DNA of 64,000 nt from Streptomyces lucensis JCM 4490. GTDB taxonomy: Bacteria; Actinomycetota; Actinomycetes; Streptomycetales; Streptomycetaceae. A program made the translations under genes and the position numbers. The notes beneath the pieces are model-generated. The model was not told the DNA's origin. It ran no database searches and saw nothing but the letters and a program-made list of their open reading frames with translations. Positions 52,544 through 62,130 of the stretch are shown piece after piece; the first letter of the stretch is position 1, and each line of letters opens with the position of its first letter. The DNA is taken from NCBI RefSeq assembly GCF_014650035.1, contig NZ_BMUE01000008.1, positions 310,001 to 374,000 of the forward strand, in the 5' to 3' direction.

Positions 52544-53386
52544 ATGACCATACCCGTGCGCCGTGTCCGACGTGTGAACCGCGGCCGCCGCTTCGATCTG
52601 CGCACGACCGCTCTGTTCTTCCTCCTGCTCGCGATCAGCCTGTGCGTCGTGTCGTTCCTGGCCCGCACGGCGGCGGGCATCGTCGAACACCGCCCGCTGT
52701 GGGCCGTGGCGCTGGCGCTGCTGGGCGGCGCGTCCGCACTGATGTTCCGGGACAGGTGGCGCCGTTTCTCCGCGGCGCGCTGCGCGCGCCGGGCCGCCCG
52801 GGCGCTGGAGGCGGGGGCCGAGACGGCTGCCGACAGCCTCCGCGCCGGCGAGGCGGCCGTCTTCCCCGCCGGGGCCGCCGCACCAGGAGGCCCGCCCGCC
52901 GAGATGACGGCACCGGAGTCGACGCCGGTCGCCACCGTGCCGCCGGCTCCGGGCGCCGGGGAGGAGACCACCGCCCTCGCCCTCGTGACCGACTACGCCG
53001 CACTCGACCCCGACGGCTTCGAGCAGGCCGTGGCCGAGCTGTGCACCCGGGACGGCTGTCGTGCGGTGGAAACGGTGGGAGGGCCTGGTGACCTGGGGGC
53101 GGACGTCACCGCCGTCACCTCACAGGGGCGGCGAGTGGTCATCCAGTGCAAGCAGTACGGTGACGGCAACAAGGTCGGCTCCCAGGACCTGCAGCGCTTC
53201 GGGGGGACCTGCTTCACCGTTCACGGCGCCGACGTCGCGGTGGTCGTCACCACCAGCGACTTCACCGCACCCGCGCTGGAGTACGCGGATCAGTGCGGGA
53301 TCGTGTGTGTCAGCGGTCAGGAGCTGGAGGCATGGCGCGACGGCTCGGGGCCGAGCCTGTGGGACCGAGTGGGTATCGAGCCGTGA
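52544..53386 (+). CDS. membrane-anchored Mrr-like restriction endonuclease
   Basis: This 280-aa protein has a basic N-terminus, two membrane helices (~22-40 and ~52-68), a low-complexity Ala/Pro linker (~80-150) and a C-terminal Mrr_cat nuclease domain (~155-275). The PD-(D/E)xK core is visible as GADVTA and VVIQCKQY (Asp, Gln-x-Lys). Mrr-type nucleases cut modified DNA, here apparently with the domain inside the cell. ATG 52544 has AGGAGG. A role in defence against phage or in plasmid control is inference only. Confidence 0.8.
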   Translation: MTIPVRRVRRVNRGRRFDLRTTALFFLLLAISLCVVSFLARTAAGIVEHRPLWAVALALLGGASALMFRDRWRRFSAARCARRAARALEAGAETAADSLRAGEAAVFPAGAAAPGGPPAEMTAPESTPVATVPPAPGAGEETTALALVTDYAALDPDGFEQAVAELCTRDGCRAVETVGGPGDLGADVTAVTSQGRRVVIQCKQYGDGNKVGSQDLQRFGGTCFTVHGADVAVVVTTSDFTAPALEYADQCGIVCVSGQELEAWRDGSGPSLWDRVGIEP

Positions 53387-53411
53387 GCGAGGGCCCGGCC
53401 GTGCGTACCGG

Positions 53412-54110
53412 TCAGGTGTGCTCGGCCCGCTCCGTCTGCCGGGGCCGGCCCGTCGCGGCCGCGCACGCACCGGTCGTCCAGAGCGCAGCGGCCTGGACCG
53501 CTGCCGGGACGCTGGCTGCCGTATGCAGCGACCAGGCCCAGGGCTCGGGAGTGTTGGCGCTGCTCACGCCCAGGAACAGGGTGGGCCCGAACATGCCGAG
53601 CGGCAGCAGCCAGGCCAGCCCGCTGCCGAAGAGGCGGGCGCTGATCATGGCGAGCCCGAGGTAGCCGACGACGTTGCGGGCGGCGGACGTGCACACCTCC
53701 CCCGTCGCACCGGCGAGCAGCGGCAGTGCGCTCAGGCCCAGGGCCAGGACGAGCAGCGTCACCAGGTAGGTCCCCTGGTGGCGCCGCATCGGCTGGGCCG
53801 AGGTCTCCTCGAGGTCGGCCATGGGCGAGAACAGCGTGGTGGCCAGGATGACCGCGTGGGCGAGCGGCACGACTTCGGCGACCGGCACGCTGAAGTCCAC
53901 CAGGTACCTGAACTGGGGCACCGCCACACGCTGTCCCGCGAAGGCGGTGGCCACCAGGGCGACCAGCAGCGCGGCACCGGCGGCCCGGGGCAGACCGCGG
54001 CAGCGTACGAAGGCGGCCACGGCGCCGTGCCGGGGACTGCCCGCCAGGCTCACGCGACGGCTCCGGAGGCGGCCGGCCGGCGCGTTCGGCTCGGGCGACA
54101 CGGGGTTCAC
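53412..54110 (-). CDS. hypothetical membrane protein of an ABC unit
   Basis: This 232-aa protein has five or six hydrophobic segments (GAALLVALVATAFAG, VVPLAHAVILATTLFSP, TYLVTLLVLALGLSALPLLAG and others) and no recognised motif. GTG 54110 overlaps the previous stop by 4 bp (GTGA), so it is the last member of the secreted-protein/ABC unit read from 56673 downward. It may form part of the transporter or be an immunity protein. Confidence 0.7.
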   Translation of the reverse strand: MNPVSPEPNAPAGRLRSRRVSLAGSPRHGAVAAFVRCRGLPRAAGAALLVALVATAFAGQRVAVPQFRYLVDFSVPVAEVVPLAHAVILATTLFSPMADLEETSAQPMRRHQGTYLVTLLVLALGLSALPLLAGATGEVCTSAARNVVGYLGLAMISARLFGSGLAWLLPLGMFGPTLFLGVSSANTPEPWAWSLHTAASVPAAVQAAALWTTGACAAATGRPRQTERAEHT

Positions 54111-55408
54111 CCGGGAAGTCCGGGCACGGGCCTGCAGGCGCGAATGTTCCTGGCCGCCCCTTCGATCCAGGCGTCCTGCCGCGCGCGGGGTGCGCTCGTG
54201 ATCCGGTCGAGTGCCCGGCCGAAGCTCTCACCGTAGTACTCGCCGGGTGCGCCGACGCGGGTGCGGACCGCGGCTTCGAAGAGGAAGGTGTCGGGGTAGC
54301 CCCCGATCTCCTTCAGCAGGTGCGGTCGGCAGTCCGGCGCCGCGGGCTGCGGCAGGGCAGCCGAGAACATGGCGTCGGTCAGTTCGGTCCGGCTTTCGGC
54401 GGGTGACATCACGGGCAGTTCGGCGGTGCCGGCCGCCGGGCGGTCGAGGCCGCTGGCGTAGAACTCGCGGTTGAAGCCGGTCAGGGGGCCGAGCCCCGAG
54501 TCGACGGTCCTCACCGCGGCGCGGGCCTCCGGCAGGAGGTGGCGGTCCTCGGGCCAGAGGCACACATTGGTCCTGCCGCTGGCCGCGCAGAGCGGGTGTG
54601 CGGGCTGCCCCTTGCGCACGGCCCAGTACGAGTCGGGCACCGGCGTGCGGAACGCCACGAGTGTGCCGCCCGCGACCAGCGCCACCAGGGTGAGCACGGA
54701 CAGGGTCAGGGGCCGGGGCGCGAGCGCCGCGCGGCGCCGCAGGGCGGGCAGAGCGGTCAGCACGAGGCCGAGGGCCAGGCACCAGGCGACGGCGATCAGC
54801 ATGCGGGTCCTGTTCGGCTCGAACTCCGAGCTCCAGAACTCGTCGATCGCGGGGAACAGCTTGTCGAGAGGAGTGTCCGGAACGAATGCGACGAACACGA
54901 ACAGGCCGTACCACAGGATTCCGGCGAACGGTGCGACCACACGCGACGGCAGCGCCGAGCCGATGGCGACGCCGGCGGCGATCTCCAGGCCCATCATGCT
55001 CGCGCCCAGCAGCAGCGGCGTCCAGGCCGGCTCGCTGACGTCACTGACCGCCGCGGTGCGCGAGAACGCGACGGCGATGAACACGGCGTACGCGATCAGG
55101 GCCCAGAGCCAGGCCGCGAGCCACAGCAGGAGCGCCTGCGACCATCCGTTCCGGGCAGCCGTGTCGGCCCAGGCCCGCGTGCGGTGACGGAAGGCCCGGC
55201 CCGCTCCCCAGGCGGCCGCGGCGCTCATCACCGAGCCCATGACGATCACGGAGAAGAGCTGGACCTGAAGGCTGGTCTGCGTCCACCAGCCGATCCAGTC
55301 GCTGTCGCCGGGGCTCTCCGCGTTGAAGTAGTAGACGCCGGCGCCGCCCATGAGGGCCGCGGCCCACTTCGCCTCGCCCCGCCGCATCTCGGTCAGCAGG
55401 ATGCGCAT
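54107..55408 (-). CDS. ABC transporter permease-like membrane protein with extracellular tail
   Basis: This 433-aa protein has about six membrane helices in the first ~270 residues and a C-terminal hydrophilic region of ~150 residues (PAHPLCAASGRTNVCLWPEDR, with two cysteines). Its start ATG overlaps the ATPase stop (TGATG); a GTG one codon earlier is also possible. As the partner of the preceding ATPase it is likely the permease of an exporter; the tail probably faces outward. No named family assigned. Confidence 0.75.
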   Translation of the reverse strand: MRILLTEMRRGEAKWAAALMGGAGVYYFNAESPGDSDWIGWWTQTSLQVQLFSVIVMGSVMSAAAAWGAGRAFRHRTRAWADTAARNGWSQALLLWLAAWLWALIAYAVFIAVAFSRTAAVSDVSEPAWTPLLLGASMMGLEIAAGVAIGSALPSRVVAPFAGILWYGLFVFVAFVPDTPLDKLFPAIDEFWSSEFEPNRTRMLIAVAWCLALGLVLTALPALRRRAALAPRPLTLSVLTLVALVAGGTLVAFRTPVPDSYWAVRKGQPAHPLCAASGRTNVCLWPEDRHLLPEARAAVRTVDSGLGPLTGFNREFYASGLDRPAAGTAELPVMSPAESRTELTDAMFSAALPQPAAPDCRPHLLKEIGGYPDTFLFEAAVRTRVGAPGEYYGESFGRALDRITSAPRARQDAWIEGAARNIRACRPVPGLPG

Positions 55409-56238
55409 CACGTCGCCACCGCCTCCGGTCCGGCCAGATGCAGGTATCCGGCTTCCACGGCCCTCCCGTCGATCTGAGGGGCCACCGGACCGGAAGAACC
55501 GGCGTCCCCGGAGGACGCTCCCCCACCGGGCAGGGCGCACAGCTCGGCGACCGTTCCCGTGAAGCGGACCGTGCCTTCCAGCAGGACGGCGACCCGGTCG
55601 CACACGTGCGCCACGTCCTCGGCCAGGTGTGTGCTCATCACGACCGCGCACCGGTCGCCCAGATCCTTGATCAGGCTCCGGAAGCCGACCCGCTGGGCGG
55701 GATCCAGACCGACCGTCGGCTCGTCGAGGAGGACCAGGGACGGCTCGTTGACCATGGCCTGGGCGATGCCGACGCGGCGCAGCATGCCGCCGGACAGGGC
55801 GCCCATCCTGCGGCCGGTGTACTTCTCCATCTGCACCAGGCTCAGCGCCTCGACGGCCCGTTCGCGCCGCTGAGCGGCAGGCACCTTGCGCAGCCATGCG
55901 GCGTACTCGGTGAACTCCAGTACGGTGAAGCGCGGATAGAATCCGAAGGACTGCGGGAGCACCCCGATCCGCCGCCTGAGACGCTGCACGCGCGCCCGTC
56001 CCGACGCGTCCTCCCCCAGCAGGGTGACACTTCCGGTCCTCGGCCTGCGGGCGGTGCTCAACAGCGACAACAGGGTGCTCTTCCCGGCCCCGTTGGGCCC
56101 GAGAAGACCGGTGACGCCGGGAGGGAATTCGAGGGAGACGTCGTCCAGAGCGGTCGTCGGACCGTACCGCACGCTGACGCCCGCGACCGCCGCGACCGGC
56201 TGGGAGCCGGTCGCGGCGGCGCTGTGATGAGTGGTCAC
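55408..56238 (-). CDS. ABC transporter ATP-binding protein
   Basis: This 276-aa ATPase has Walker A GPNGAGKST (~48-56), signature LSGGMLRR, Walker B LVLLDEPTVGLDPAQ and switch His in MSTHLAEDV. The ABC-2/DrrA-like type fits export or resistance. GTG 56238 is used; the gene starts 12 bp after the stop of the small secreted protein gene, and its stop overlaps the permease start. Confidence 0.88.
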   Translation of the reverse strand: MTTHHSAAATGSQPVAAVAGVSVRYGPTTALDDVSLEFPPGVTGLLGPNGAGKSTLLSLLSTARRPRTGSVTLLGEDASGRARVQRLRRRIGVLPQSFGFYPRFTVLEFTEYAAWLRKVPAAQRRERAVEALSLVQMEKYTGRRMGALSGGMLRRVGIAQAMVNEPSLVLLDEPTVGLDPAQRVGFRSLIKDLGDRCAVVMSTHLAEDVAHVCDRVAVLLEGTVRFTGTVAELCALPGGGASSGDAGSSGPVAPQIDGRAVEAGYLHLAGPEAVAT

Positions 56239-56250
56239 GTGATTCCTGAG

Positions 56251-56673
56251 TCAGTTCTGGGCGTTCACGTAACCATAGGCCCGGCTGCCCGGTATACCGG
56301 CCCAGCTGACCTTGGTGTAGTACTTGCCACTCGTGCTGGTGCCCTTGTACGAACCGCAGCCGTAGGCCTGCCTGTAGCTGCGGGACGTGCTGGCGATCTG
56401 CGGGTCGGGGCGGAGCCTCTTGTCCTGGTAGATGTAAGCGCTGAACGTCCGCGTGTCGTTGACCGGAACGTCACCGCAGGCCTTGGCGTGACCGCTGCCC
56501 GGTCCCTTCCAGCGGTCACCGTCCTCGTCGCTGCCGCCGGTGGCGATCGAGAACGGAAGCCTGCTGCCGTTGATCTCCGCCGCGATCGCGCCCGCCGCGG
56601 GCACTGCGATGGCGACGGCGGTCAGCGCTCCGACGACCGCGAGCTTGCGTTTCCCCGTGAACCTCTTCTGCAT
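56251..56673 (-). CDS. small secreted protein, first gene of an ABC unit
   Basis: This 140-aa precursor has a signal peptide (~1-31, LAVVGALTAVAIAVPAAGAIAA) and a ~108-aa mature part rich in Gly, Ser and Tyr, with two cysteines (KACGDVP, YGCGSY) that could form a disulfide and the end GIPGSRAYGYVNAQN. Family not recognised. ATG 56673 has AGGGGAA 5 nt upstream. It is 12 bp before the ABC ATPase gene, an arrangement typical of a secreted bacteriocin-like or signal protein with its own transporter, but this is inference. Confidence 0.75.
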   Translation of the reverse strand: MQKRFTGKRKLAVVGALTAVAIAVPAAGAIAAEINGSRLPFSIATGGSDEDGDRWKGPGSGHAKACGDVPVNDTRTFSAYIYQDKRLRPDPQIASTSRSYRQAYGCGSYKGTSTSGKYYTKVSWAGIPGSRAYGYVNAQN

Positions 56674-56889
56674 GAATTCCCCTGTAAGCAGGAGTACTTG
56701 GTCGATCGTCAGCCTACGTAAGGACCTGCCGAACCGCTCAGTAATATTCTCGATCGTGGCGATGATCACGGTGGACATGACATGCCGCCAGGTACTTGAC
56801 GGACGAGCCTGAGGCTGCTGGGCCCAGGCCGGGGACCGGCACAGGTTCACCCGGAAGGGCTCTCGCGGACAGTTCCGCGTCGACCGGGA

Positions 56890-58386
56890 TCAGAACTTCG
56901 GCAACGGGGACTGGGCGCGGACGAGTTCGGCGGCCTCCTGCTCCGTCTCGACGGACGGCGGGGAGCCGGCCAGCGGCTCGTTGGCGGTCTCCTTCATGCA
57001 CAGGACCGCGACGACGCCGACCGCCGCGGCGGCCGTGGCGTAGTAGGCGGGCATGAGGTTGGTGCCGAAGGCGCTGATCAGGGCGGTGATCACCAGGGGC
57101 GTCGTGCCGCCGAAGACCGACGTGGAGAGGTTGTAGGCGACCGAGAGCGAACCGTAGCGGACCTGGGTGGGGAAGATCGCCGGGAGCGCCGCCGACATGG
57201 TGCCGAGCATCGCCACCAGGGACAGTCCCATCAGCAGCAGGCCCGCGGTGATGAGGACGACGTCGCCCTGCCGGATGAGGAGGAAGGCGGGCACGGAGAG
57301 GAGGAGGAAGCCGAGCATGCCGGTCATCAGGAGCGGTTTGCGTCCGAAGCGGTCCGAGAGCCGGCCGACCCGGCTGAGGACGCACATCTGGAGGACCATC
57401 ACCAGAAGCAGGATCAGCAGGCCGCGGTTGGTCCCGTAGCCCAGTTCGTCGGACAGGTACGTCGGCATGTACGACAGCAGCATGTAGTCGGTGATGTTGT
57501 ACGCCGCGACGAGCGCGAGGCACAGCAGCAGCGGCCGCCAGTACCGGGTGAAGATCTTGCCGAGGTCGCCGGTGGCCGAGGCCTCCACGGCGTCGGCGGC
57601 CTCGCCCGCCCCGGCCTGGCCGCCCTCCAGCTTCTGGAAGGCCGGCGTCTCGTCCAGCTTCAGCCGCAGGTAGAGGCCGATGAAGCCGAGCGGCGCCGCG
57701 ACCAGGAAGGGGACCCGCCAGCCCCACTGCAGCATCTGGTCCTCGCCGAGGACGCTGGTGAGGATGACGACGAGGCCGGATGCTCCCACGTATCCGGCGA
57801 GCGTGCCGAACTCCAGGAAGCTTCCGAAGAAGCCGCGCCGCTTGTCCGGCGCGTACTCCGCGATGAACGTCGAGGCGCCTCCGTACTCACCGCCGGTCGA
57901 GAAGCCCTGTACCAGCCGGAAGAGGATCAGCAGGGCCGGGGCCCAGAGGCCGATGGCGGCGTGCGAGGGGATGAGCCCGATGGCGAAGGTCCCCACCGCC
58001 ATCATGATCATGGTGAGGGAGAGGATGCGCTTGCGGCCGATCCTGTCGCCGAGCGGCCCGAGGACCATTCCGCCGACGGGACGCACCAGGAACGCCACGG
58101 CGAAGGTCGCGAAGGAGCTGAGCAGCTGGGCGGTGTCGTTGCCCGAGGGGAAGAAGACCTTGCCGAGGGTGGCGGCGAGATAGCTGTAGATGCCGAAGTC
58201 GTACCACTCCATGGCGTTGCCGAGGGCGGCGGCCTTGGTGGCCCGTTTCACGGCGGCCTCATCGGTCACGGTGATGTCGCCGCGCCGCAGCTTGGGGTTG
58301 CGCCGCCTCTCGACGGCGCGGAACAGCACCCTGTGGCGGCTGACCGCGGCGAGGTCCACCGAGTCGTCGTTGTCGGTCGCCGCCAT
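56890..58386 (-). CDS. MFS transporter, MHS (ProP-like) family
   Basis: This 498-aa transporter has twelve helices and the MHS marks: GNAMEWYDFGIYSYLA, PVGGMVLGPLGDRIGRKRIL, RLVQGFSTGGEYGGASTFIAEYAPDKRRGFFGSFLEFG. ProP-type members take up proline, betaine or dicarboxylates by proton symport. The N-terminal ~45 residues are hydrophilic. ATG 58386 (MAATDND) follows GAAAGGAAA. Osmoprotectant uptake is plausible but not provable here. Confidence 0.9.
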   Translation of the reverse strand: MAATDNDDSVDLAAVSRHRVLFRAVERRRNPKLRRGDITVTDEAAVKRATKAAALGNAMEWYDFGIYSYLAATLGKVFFPSGNDTAQLLSSFATFAVAFLVRPVGGMVLGPLGDRIGRKRILSLTMIMMAVGTFAIGLIPSHAAIGLWAPALLILFRLVQGFSTGGEYGGASTFIAEYAPDKRRGFFGSFLEFGTLAGYVGASGLVVILTSVLGEDQMLQWGWRVPFLVAAPLGFIGLYLRLKLDETPAFQKLEGGQAGAGEAADAVEASATGDLGKIFTRYWRPLLLCLALVAAYNITDYMLLSYMPTYLSDELGYGTNRGLLILLLVMVLQMCVLSRVGRLSDRFGRKPLLMTGMLGFLLLSVPAFLLIRQGDVVLITAGLLLMGLSLVAMLGTMSAALPAIFPTQVRYGSLSVAYNLSTSVFGGTTPLVITALISAFGTNLMPAYYATAAAAVGVVAVLCMKETANEPLAGSPPSVETEQEAAELVRAQSPLPKF

Positions 58387-58629
58387 GACGGATTTCCTTT
58401 CGCCGTTCGTATCACCAGGAACAACACCTGCGCAGTTATCGCCGGCTCAAACGGGTGCCTTCACCCGGCGCCCGAGTCGCTACTCGGCGTGACGGAAATG
58501 CCGGGATGCCTGGTGAGCGGCAGTGCCTGAGCCACCCCGGGGGGTTTCGGACGCGGGCCGCGGCGTGTGCCCACACCCCGCCGGGGGAACTTGGTTCACT
58601 CGGGTGCCGCACCGGTGAGAGGAGCCCGA

Positions 58630-60147
58630 GTGACGACGTCGGCGTCGGCGACAGGCGGTCCGGGCCCGGGTGCCGGGGAGACCCGGCCCGAGCCGGACCC
58701 CCGTCGTTGGCGTGCCCTGTGGGTCACGCTGGTGGCCGGCTTCATGAGCCTGCTGGACGTCACGATCGTGGCCGTCGCCCTGCCCACGATCCAGCGCGAC
58801 CTGCACGCCTCGCCCGCCGAGGTGCAGTGGGTGGTGTCGGGGTACGCCCTCGCCTTCGCCCTCGCCCTCGTCACCGCCGGACGCCTCGGCGACGCTCTGG
58901 ACCGGCGCCGCATCTTCCTGCTGGCGCTCGGTGCCTTCGTGGTCTTCAGCGCTGCCTGCGGGGCGGCCCCCGACATCACGCTGCTGGTGCCGGCCCGGCT
59001 CGCCCAGGGTCTGGCGGCCGGTTTCATGGCGCCCCAGAACTCCGCGCTGATCCAGCAGATGTTCCGGGGTGCCGAGCGCGGGCGCGCCTTCGGGTTCTTC
59101 GGGGCGACCGTCGGCATCTCCTCGGCCGTCGGCCCCGTCACCGGTGGCGCCATCCTCGCCCTGGCCTCCGGCGAGCAGGGCTGGCGGTGGATCTTCTACG
59201 TCAACGTCCCCATCGGCATCCTCGCCGTTCTCCTCGGCCGCCGCCTGCTGCCCCGCACCCGGCAGTCCGGCCGGGGGCACGTGGACGTGCCCGGCGTCCT
59301 GCTCCTCGGTCTCGGGGTCCTGGCGCTCATGTACCCGCTCGTCCAGGCGGACTCCGGTGGCATCGGGCACCTGTGGTGGCTGTTCCCCGCCGGTGTCGCC
59401 CTGCTCGCCGTCTTCGTGCGGTGGCAACGTCGCCTCGTCGCCCGCGGCATCCAGCCGCTGCTCGACCCGCGCCTGTTCACCACCGTGCGCGGTTACGCCG
59501 TCGGAGCCGGCGTCGGCACGCTGTACTTCATCGGCTTCAGCGGCGTCTGGCTGGTGTTCGCCCTCTTCTACCAGCGCGGCCTCGGCTACTCCCCGCTCCG
59601 TTCCGGCCTCGCCGTGACGCCGTTCGCCCTGGGCTCGGCGTGCGCGGCCGTGGTCGCGGGCCGGCTGGTCGACCGGTTCGGGCGGGTGCTCACCGTGTGC
59701 GGCCTGGCGGGGGTGATCGCAGGCCTCGGCGGTACGGCTCTGCTGCTCCGCTTCGCGCCCCTGGACACCGCCGTCTGGCTCACCGCCCCGGTCCTGCTCC
59801 TCGGCGGCGTCGGCAGTGGCTTCGTGGTCTCGCCCAACATCACCATGACCCTGCGGGACGTGCCCGTACGCATGGCGGGAGCGGCGGGCGGCGCCCTGCA
59901 GACGGGCCAGCGGCTCGGCGCGGCGGTGGGGACCGCCGCTCTGCCCGGCCTGTTCTACGTGGTGCTGGGCAGGAGCAGCGACTTCCGGGGCGCGCTCGGC
60001 GTCGCGCTGGCGTCCGCGCTCGCGGGCATGCTGGCGTCCCTGGCCCTCGCGGCGTTCGACTGGCGACGCGACCGCGAGAAGCGGCGGCCGCACCGGAAGT
60101 GCCCGGACGAGGTGGCCAACAGCCCGGTGCACGCCCGGCACTCCTGA
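58630..60147 (+). CDS. MFS transporter, DHA2 drug-efflux type
   Basis: This 505-aa protein has fourteen helices and DHA2 signatures: LVAGFMSLLDVTIVAVALPTIQRDL, VVSGYALAFALALVTAGRLGD, LAQGLAAGFMAPQNSALIQ. GTG 58630 has a good ribosome site (GAGAGGAG). Members export drugs, dyes or antibiotics by proton antiport. Regulation is not visible; the divergent ProP-like gene shares the 243-bp upstream region. Confidence 0.9.
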   Translation: MTTSASATGGPGPGAGETRPEPDPRRWRALWVTLVAGFMSLLDVTIVAVALPTIQRDLHASPAEVQWVVSGYALAFALALVTAGRLGDALDRRRIFLLALGAFVVFSAACGAAPDITLLVPARLAQGLAAGFMAPQNSALIQQMFRGAERGRAFGFFGATVGISSAVGPVTGGAILALASGEQGWRWIFYVNVPIGILAVLLGRRLLPRTRQSGRGHVDVPGVLLLGLGVLALMYPLVQADSGGIGHLWWLFPAGVALLAVFVRWQRRLVARGIQPLLDPRLFTTVRGYAVGAGVGTLYFIGFSGVWLVFALFYQRGLGYSPLRSGLAVTPFALGSACAAVVAGRLVDRFGRVLTVCGLAGVIAGLGGTALLLRFAPLDTAVWLTAPVLLLGGVGSGFVVSPNITMTLRDVPVRMAGAAGGALQTGQRLGAAVGTAALPGLFYVVLGRSSDFRGALGVALASALAGMLASLALAAFDWRRDREKRRPHRKCPDEVANSPVHARHS

Positions 60148-60248
60148 CCGGTCCGAGGCGACGGGTTCCAGTCACACAGTGGCTCGATTCGCACCCTGCC
60201 TCGGGCGGGACTTGCGAGCCGGGTGGGACCATATGATCAAATCTGCCG

Positions 60249-61493
60249 ATGCGTACCCCCCACATACAGACGCATCATCCCTCTCCGTCCGACGGACCTC
60301 CCGCCGAACGGGTTCCCTCCCCACGCAACCCGTACGACGAACTGGCGGCCCTGGCCGACGGCCCACTGGACGACTTGACCGCCGGGGACAGCACGCCGGC
60401 CGTGCGGGACGACGACGCCGAGGAGCCCTGGGCACCGCCGAACCACAGGCGCGGCGGCCGCCGCCGCAACCGCGCCACCGGCCTGCCCGTCGTGGTCAGG
60501 GTCCTGGCCTGGTCGCTCGCCCTCACCTGCCTCGCGGCCCTCGCCGACCGCTGGGCGCTGCTCTACGCCGAACGCGAGGCGTCCGAACGGCTCAAGGACC
60601 AACTGCACCTCGCGGCCGCCCCCGAGGTGCGGATCGGCGGGTTCCCGTTCCTGACCCAGCTGGCCGCACGGCGCCTGGACTCGGTCCGGGTCACCGTGCC
60701 GGACGTCCCGGCCCACCGGGTCACCCTCACCCGGGTCAGCGCCACCGCACACGACATCCGCATCGACGGCGACGGGCCCACCGCGGTGCGCGGCGCGCTC
60801 GTCCACCAGGTGCGCGGGCGGGTCCTGCTGTCCTTCGCCGACATGAACCGCGAACTCGGCGCCTCGCAGGTCGCCTTCACCCCGCACGGCCCGGGAGGGA
60901 TCCGGGCCCTCGGCTCGCTGCGCGTCGCGGGACGGGACGTGCGCGTACGGGCCGACGTGCGCATCCGGCGGGACGGGGAGCGCGGCATCGCCACCTCCGT
61001 GGACGGCATGCGGCTGGACGTCGGCGACCTCGCGACGTACCGGCCCGGGACCGGGCCCGCCGAGGGCCTGCACCTGACCCGCGCCTCGGCGCGCCGGCTC
61101 GGCCGGGAGGCGCGGAAGGTCAAGGCCCTGCTCGGCGTGCCGGAGATCGTGCGCCGCCTGGGCCTCCCGGACAGTGTGGTGCGCACGGCCCTGCGCGACG
61201 AGGACGCGCTGCACAGGCTCACCGGAGCACCGCGTCTGGTGCACGCCCTGACCCGCGTGAACCTCGTGGACACGGCACTCGCCCACCCGGCCGTGCTGAA
61301 GCGGCTGGGGCTGGACCTGTCCTTCCTCGACGAGCTGACCAAGCTCACCCGGCCGCGGATCGCCGACCGTTTCTCCTTCTCCTTCCGACTGCCGAAGCCT
61401 CCCGCGGGCGCCCTGCGCCTGCAGCGTGTGACGGTGGGCGAGGACGGCATCCACGCCGAGGTGCGGGGGACGGGACTGCTGCTGGGACGCTGA
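60249..61493 (+). CDS. LmeA-like (DUF2993) lipid-binding protein
   Basis: This 414-aa protein has a ~75-aa low-complexity cytosolic N-terminus rich in Pro, Asp and Arg, a membrane helix (~80-98), and an extracytoplasmic DUF2993 domain (~120-410) with VRIGGFPFLTQLAARRLDSVRV and SATAHDIRID. LmeA of mycobacteria binds phospholipid and supports lipomannan maturation. Here the lipid or polymer is not known. Starts at ATG 60249, 101 bp after the DHA2 gene; no overlap. Confidence 0.85.
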   Translation: MRTPHIQTHHPSPSDGPPAERVPSPRNPYDELAALADGPLDDLTAGDSTPAVRDDDAEEPWAPPNHRRGGRRRNRATGLPVVVRVLAWSLALTCLAALADRWALLYAEREASERLKDQLHLAAAPEVRIGGFPFLTQLAARRLDSVRVTVPDVPAHRVTLTRVSATAHDIRIDGDGPTAVRGALVHQVRGRVLLSFADMNRELGASQVAFTPHGPGGIRALGSLRVAGRDVRVRADVRIRRDGERGIATSVDGMRLDVGDLATYRPGTGPAEGLHLTRASARRLGREARKVKALLGVPEIVRRLGLPDSVVRTALRDEDALHRLTGAPRLVHALTRVNLVDTALAHPAVLKRLGLDLSFLDELTKLTRPRIADRFSFSFRLPKPPAGALRLQRVTVGEDGIHAEVRGTGLLLGR

Positions 61494-62130
61494 GGCGCGA
61501 CGGCCGGGCCGCTCCCTCGGCGGCCGCCGCGGGCCGTACTCGACGCTTCGGCCGGGCCTGTTGTCGGCCAAAGTGAAACAGGCTCCACGGCCTCCACCGG
61601 GCGCGTCGCCGGCCTGACCGGCGGCGTGGCGGCCGGGTCCGCACGAGGCCGCGCCTGCGCGCGTGCGGAACCTCGGGTTTCACACGCAACGCCCGGGTGC
61701 GGCCCCGTCGCGGGGTCCTCGGCGATCCGCCGGTCCCGTACGGGCGTGCGGGCATCACCCGTACGAGCCGCCGTCGCGGGGTCCGCACCGCGGTCCCCGG
61801 AGGCGTACGGGGTGCGCTATCGCGAAGGCGCCGCGTCCGTCCGCGGCGGCGCCCGCCCGGGCTGCCGGGGCGCCGTCCTGCGGTGACGGGGCGTGCCCGA
61901 CGGCCAGTCGTGTGTCGGCCATCTTCCGGGCGTCACGGGAACTCGAGGAATGTTCAGGGCCCTTGTTCCCCCGGCGCCTGGGTGATTAGGCTCCAGCCCG
62001 CTTTCGCACGTCGCACACATTTCTCACACATGGCGGTCGACTTCTCGGGACGCCATCGGCTTTCGCAGGCACCCCGCCGGACGCCCCCGGCGGTGGCTGC
62101 CGGGCACTCAGGGAGGTGGGGGGCATCGAC
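61494..62130. other. 637-bp intergenic region with a likely promoter
   Basis: No convincing gene is seen; open frames here lack ribosome sites and coding bias. GTCGCGGGGTCC occurs twice, in the 61700s. A plausible promoter for the MFS gene lies at 61963-61992: -35 TTGTTC (61963-61968), 18-nt spacer, -10 TAGGCT (61987-61992), about 140 bp before the GTG start. Confidence 0.45.

Noticed and set aside
56251..56673. Lactococcin 972 family bacteriocin
   Set aside because: Gene order is similar, but the mature sequence lacks the family's Trp/Tyr-Gly pattern.
61626..61886. 86-codon frame in the 637-bp gap
   Set aside because: Low-complexity Arg/Ala/Gly translation, no ribosome site; typical chance frame in GC-rich DNA.
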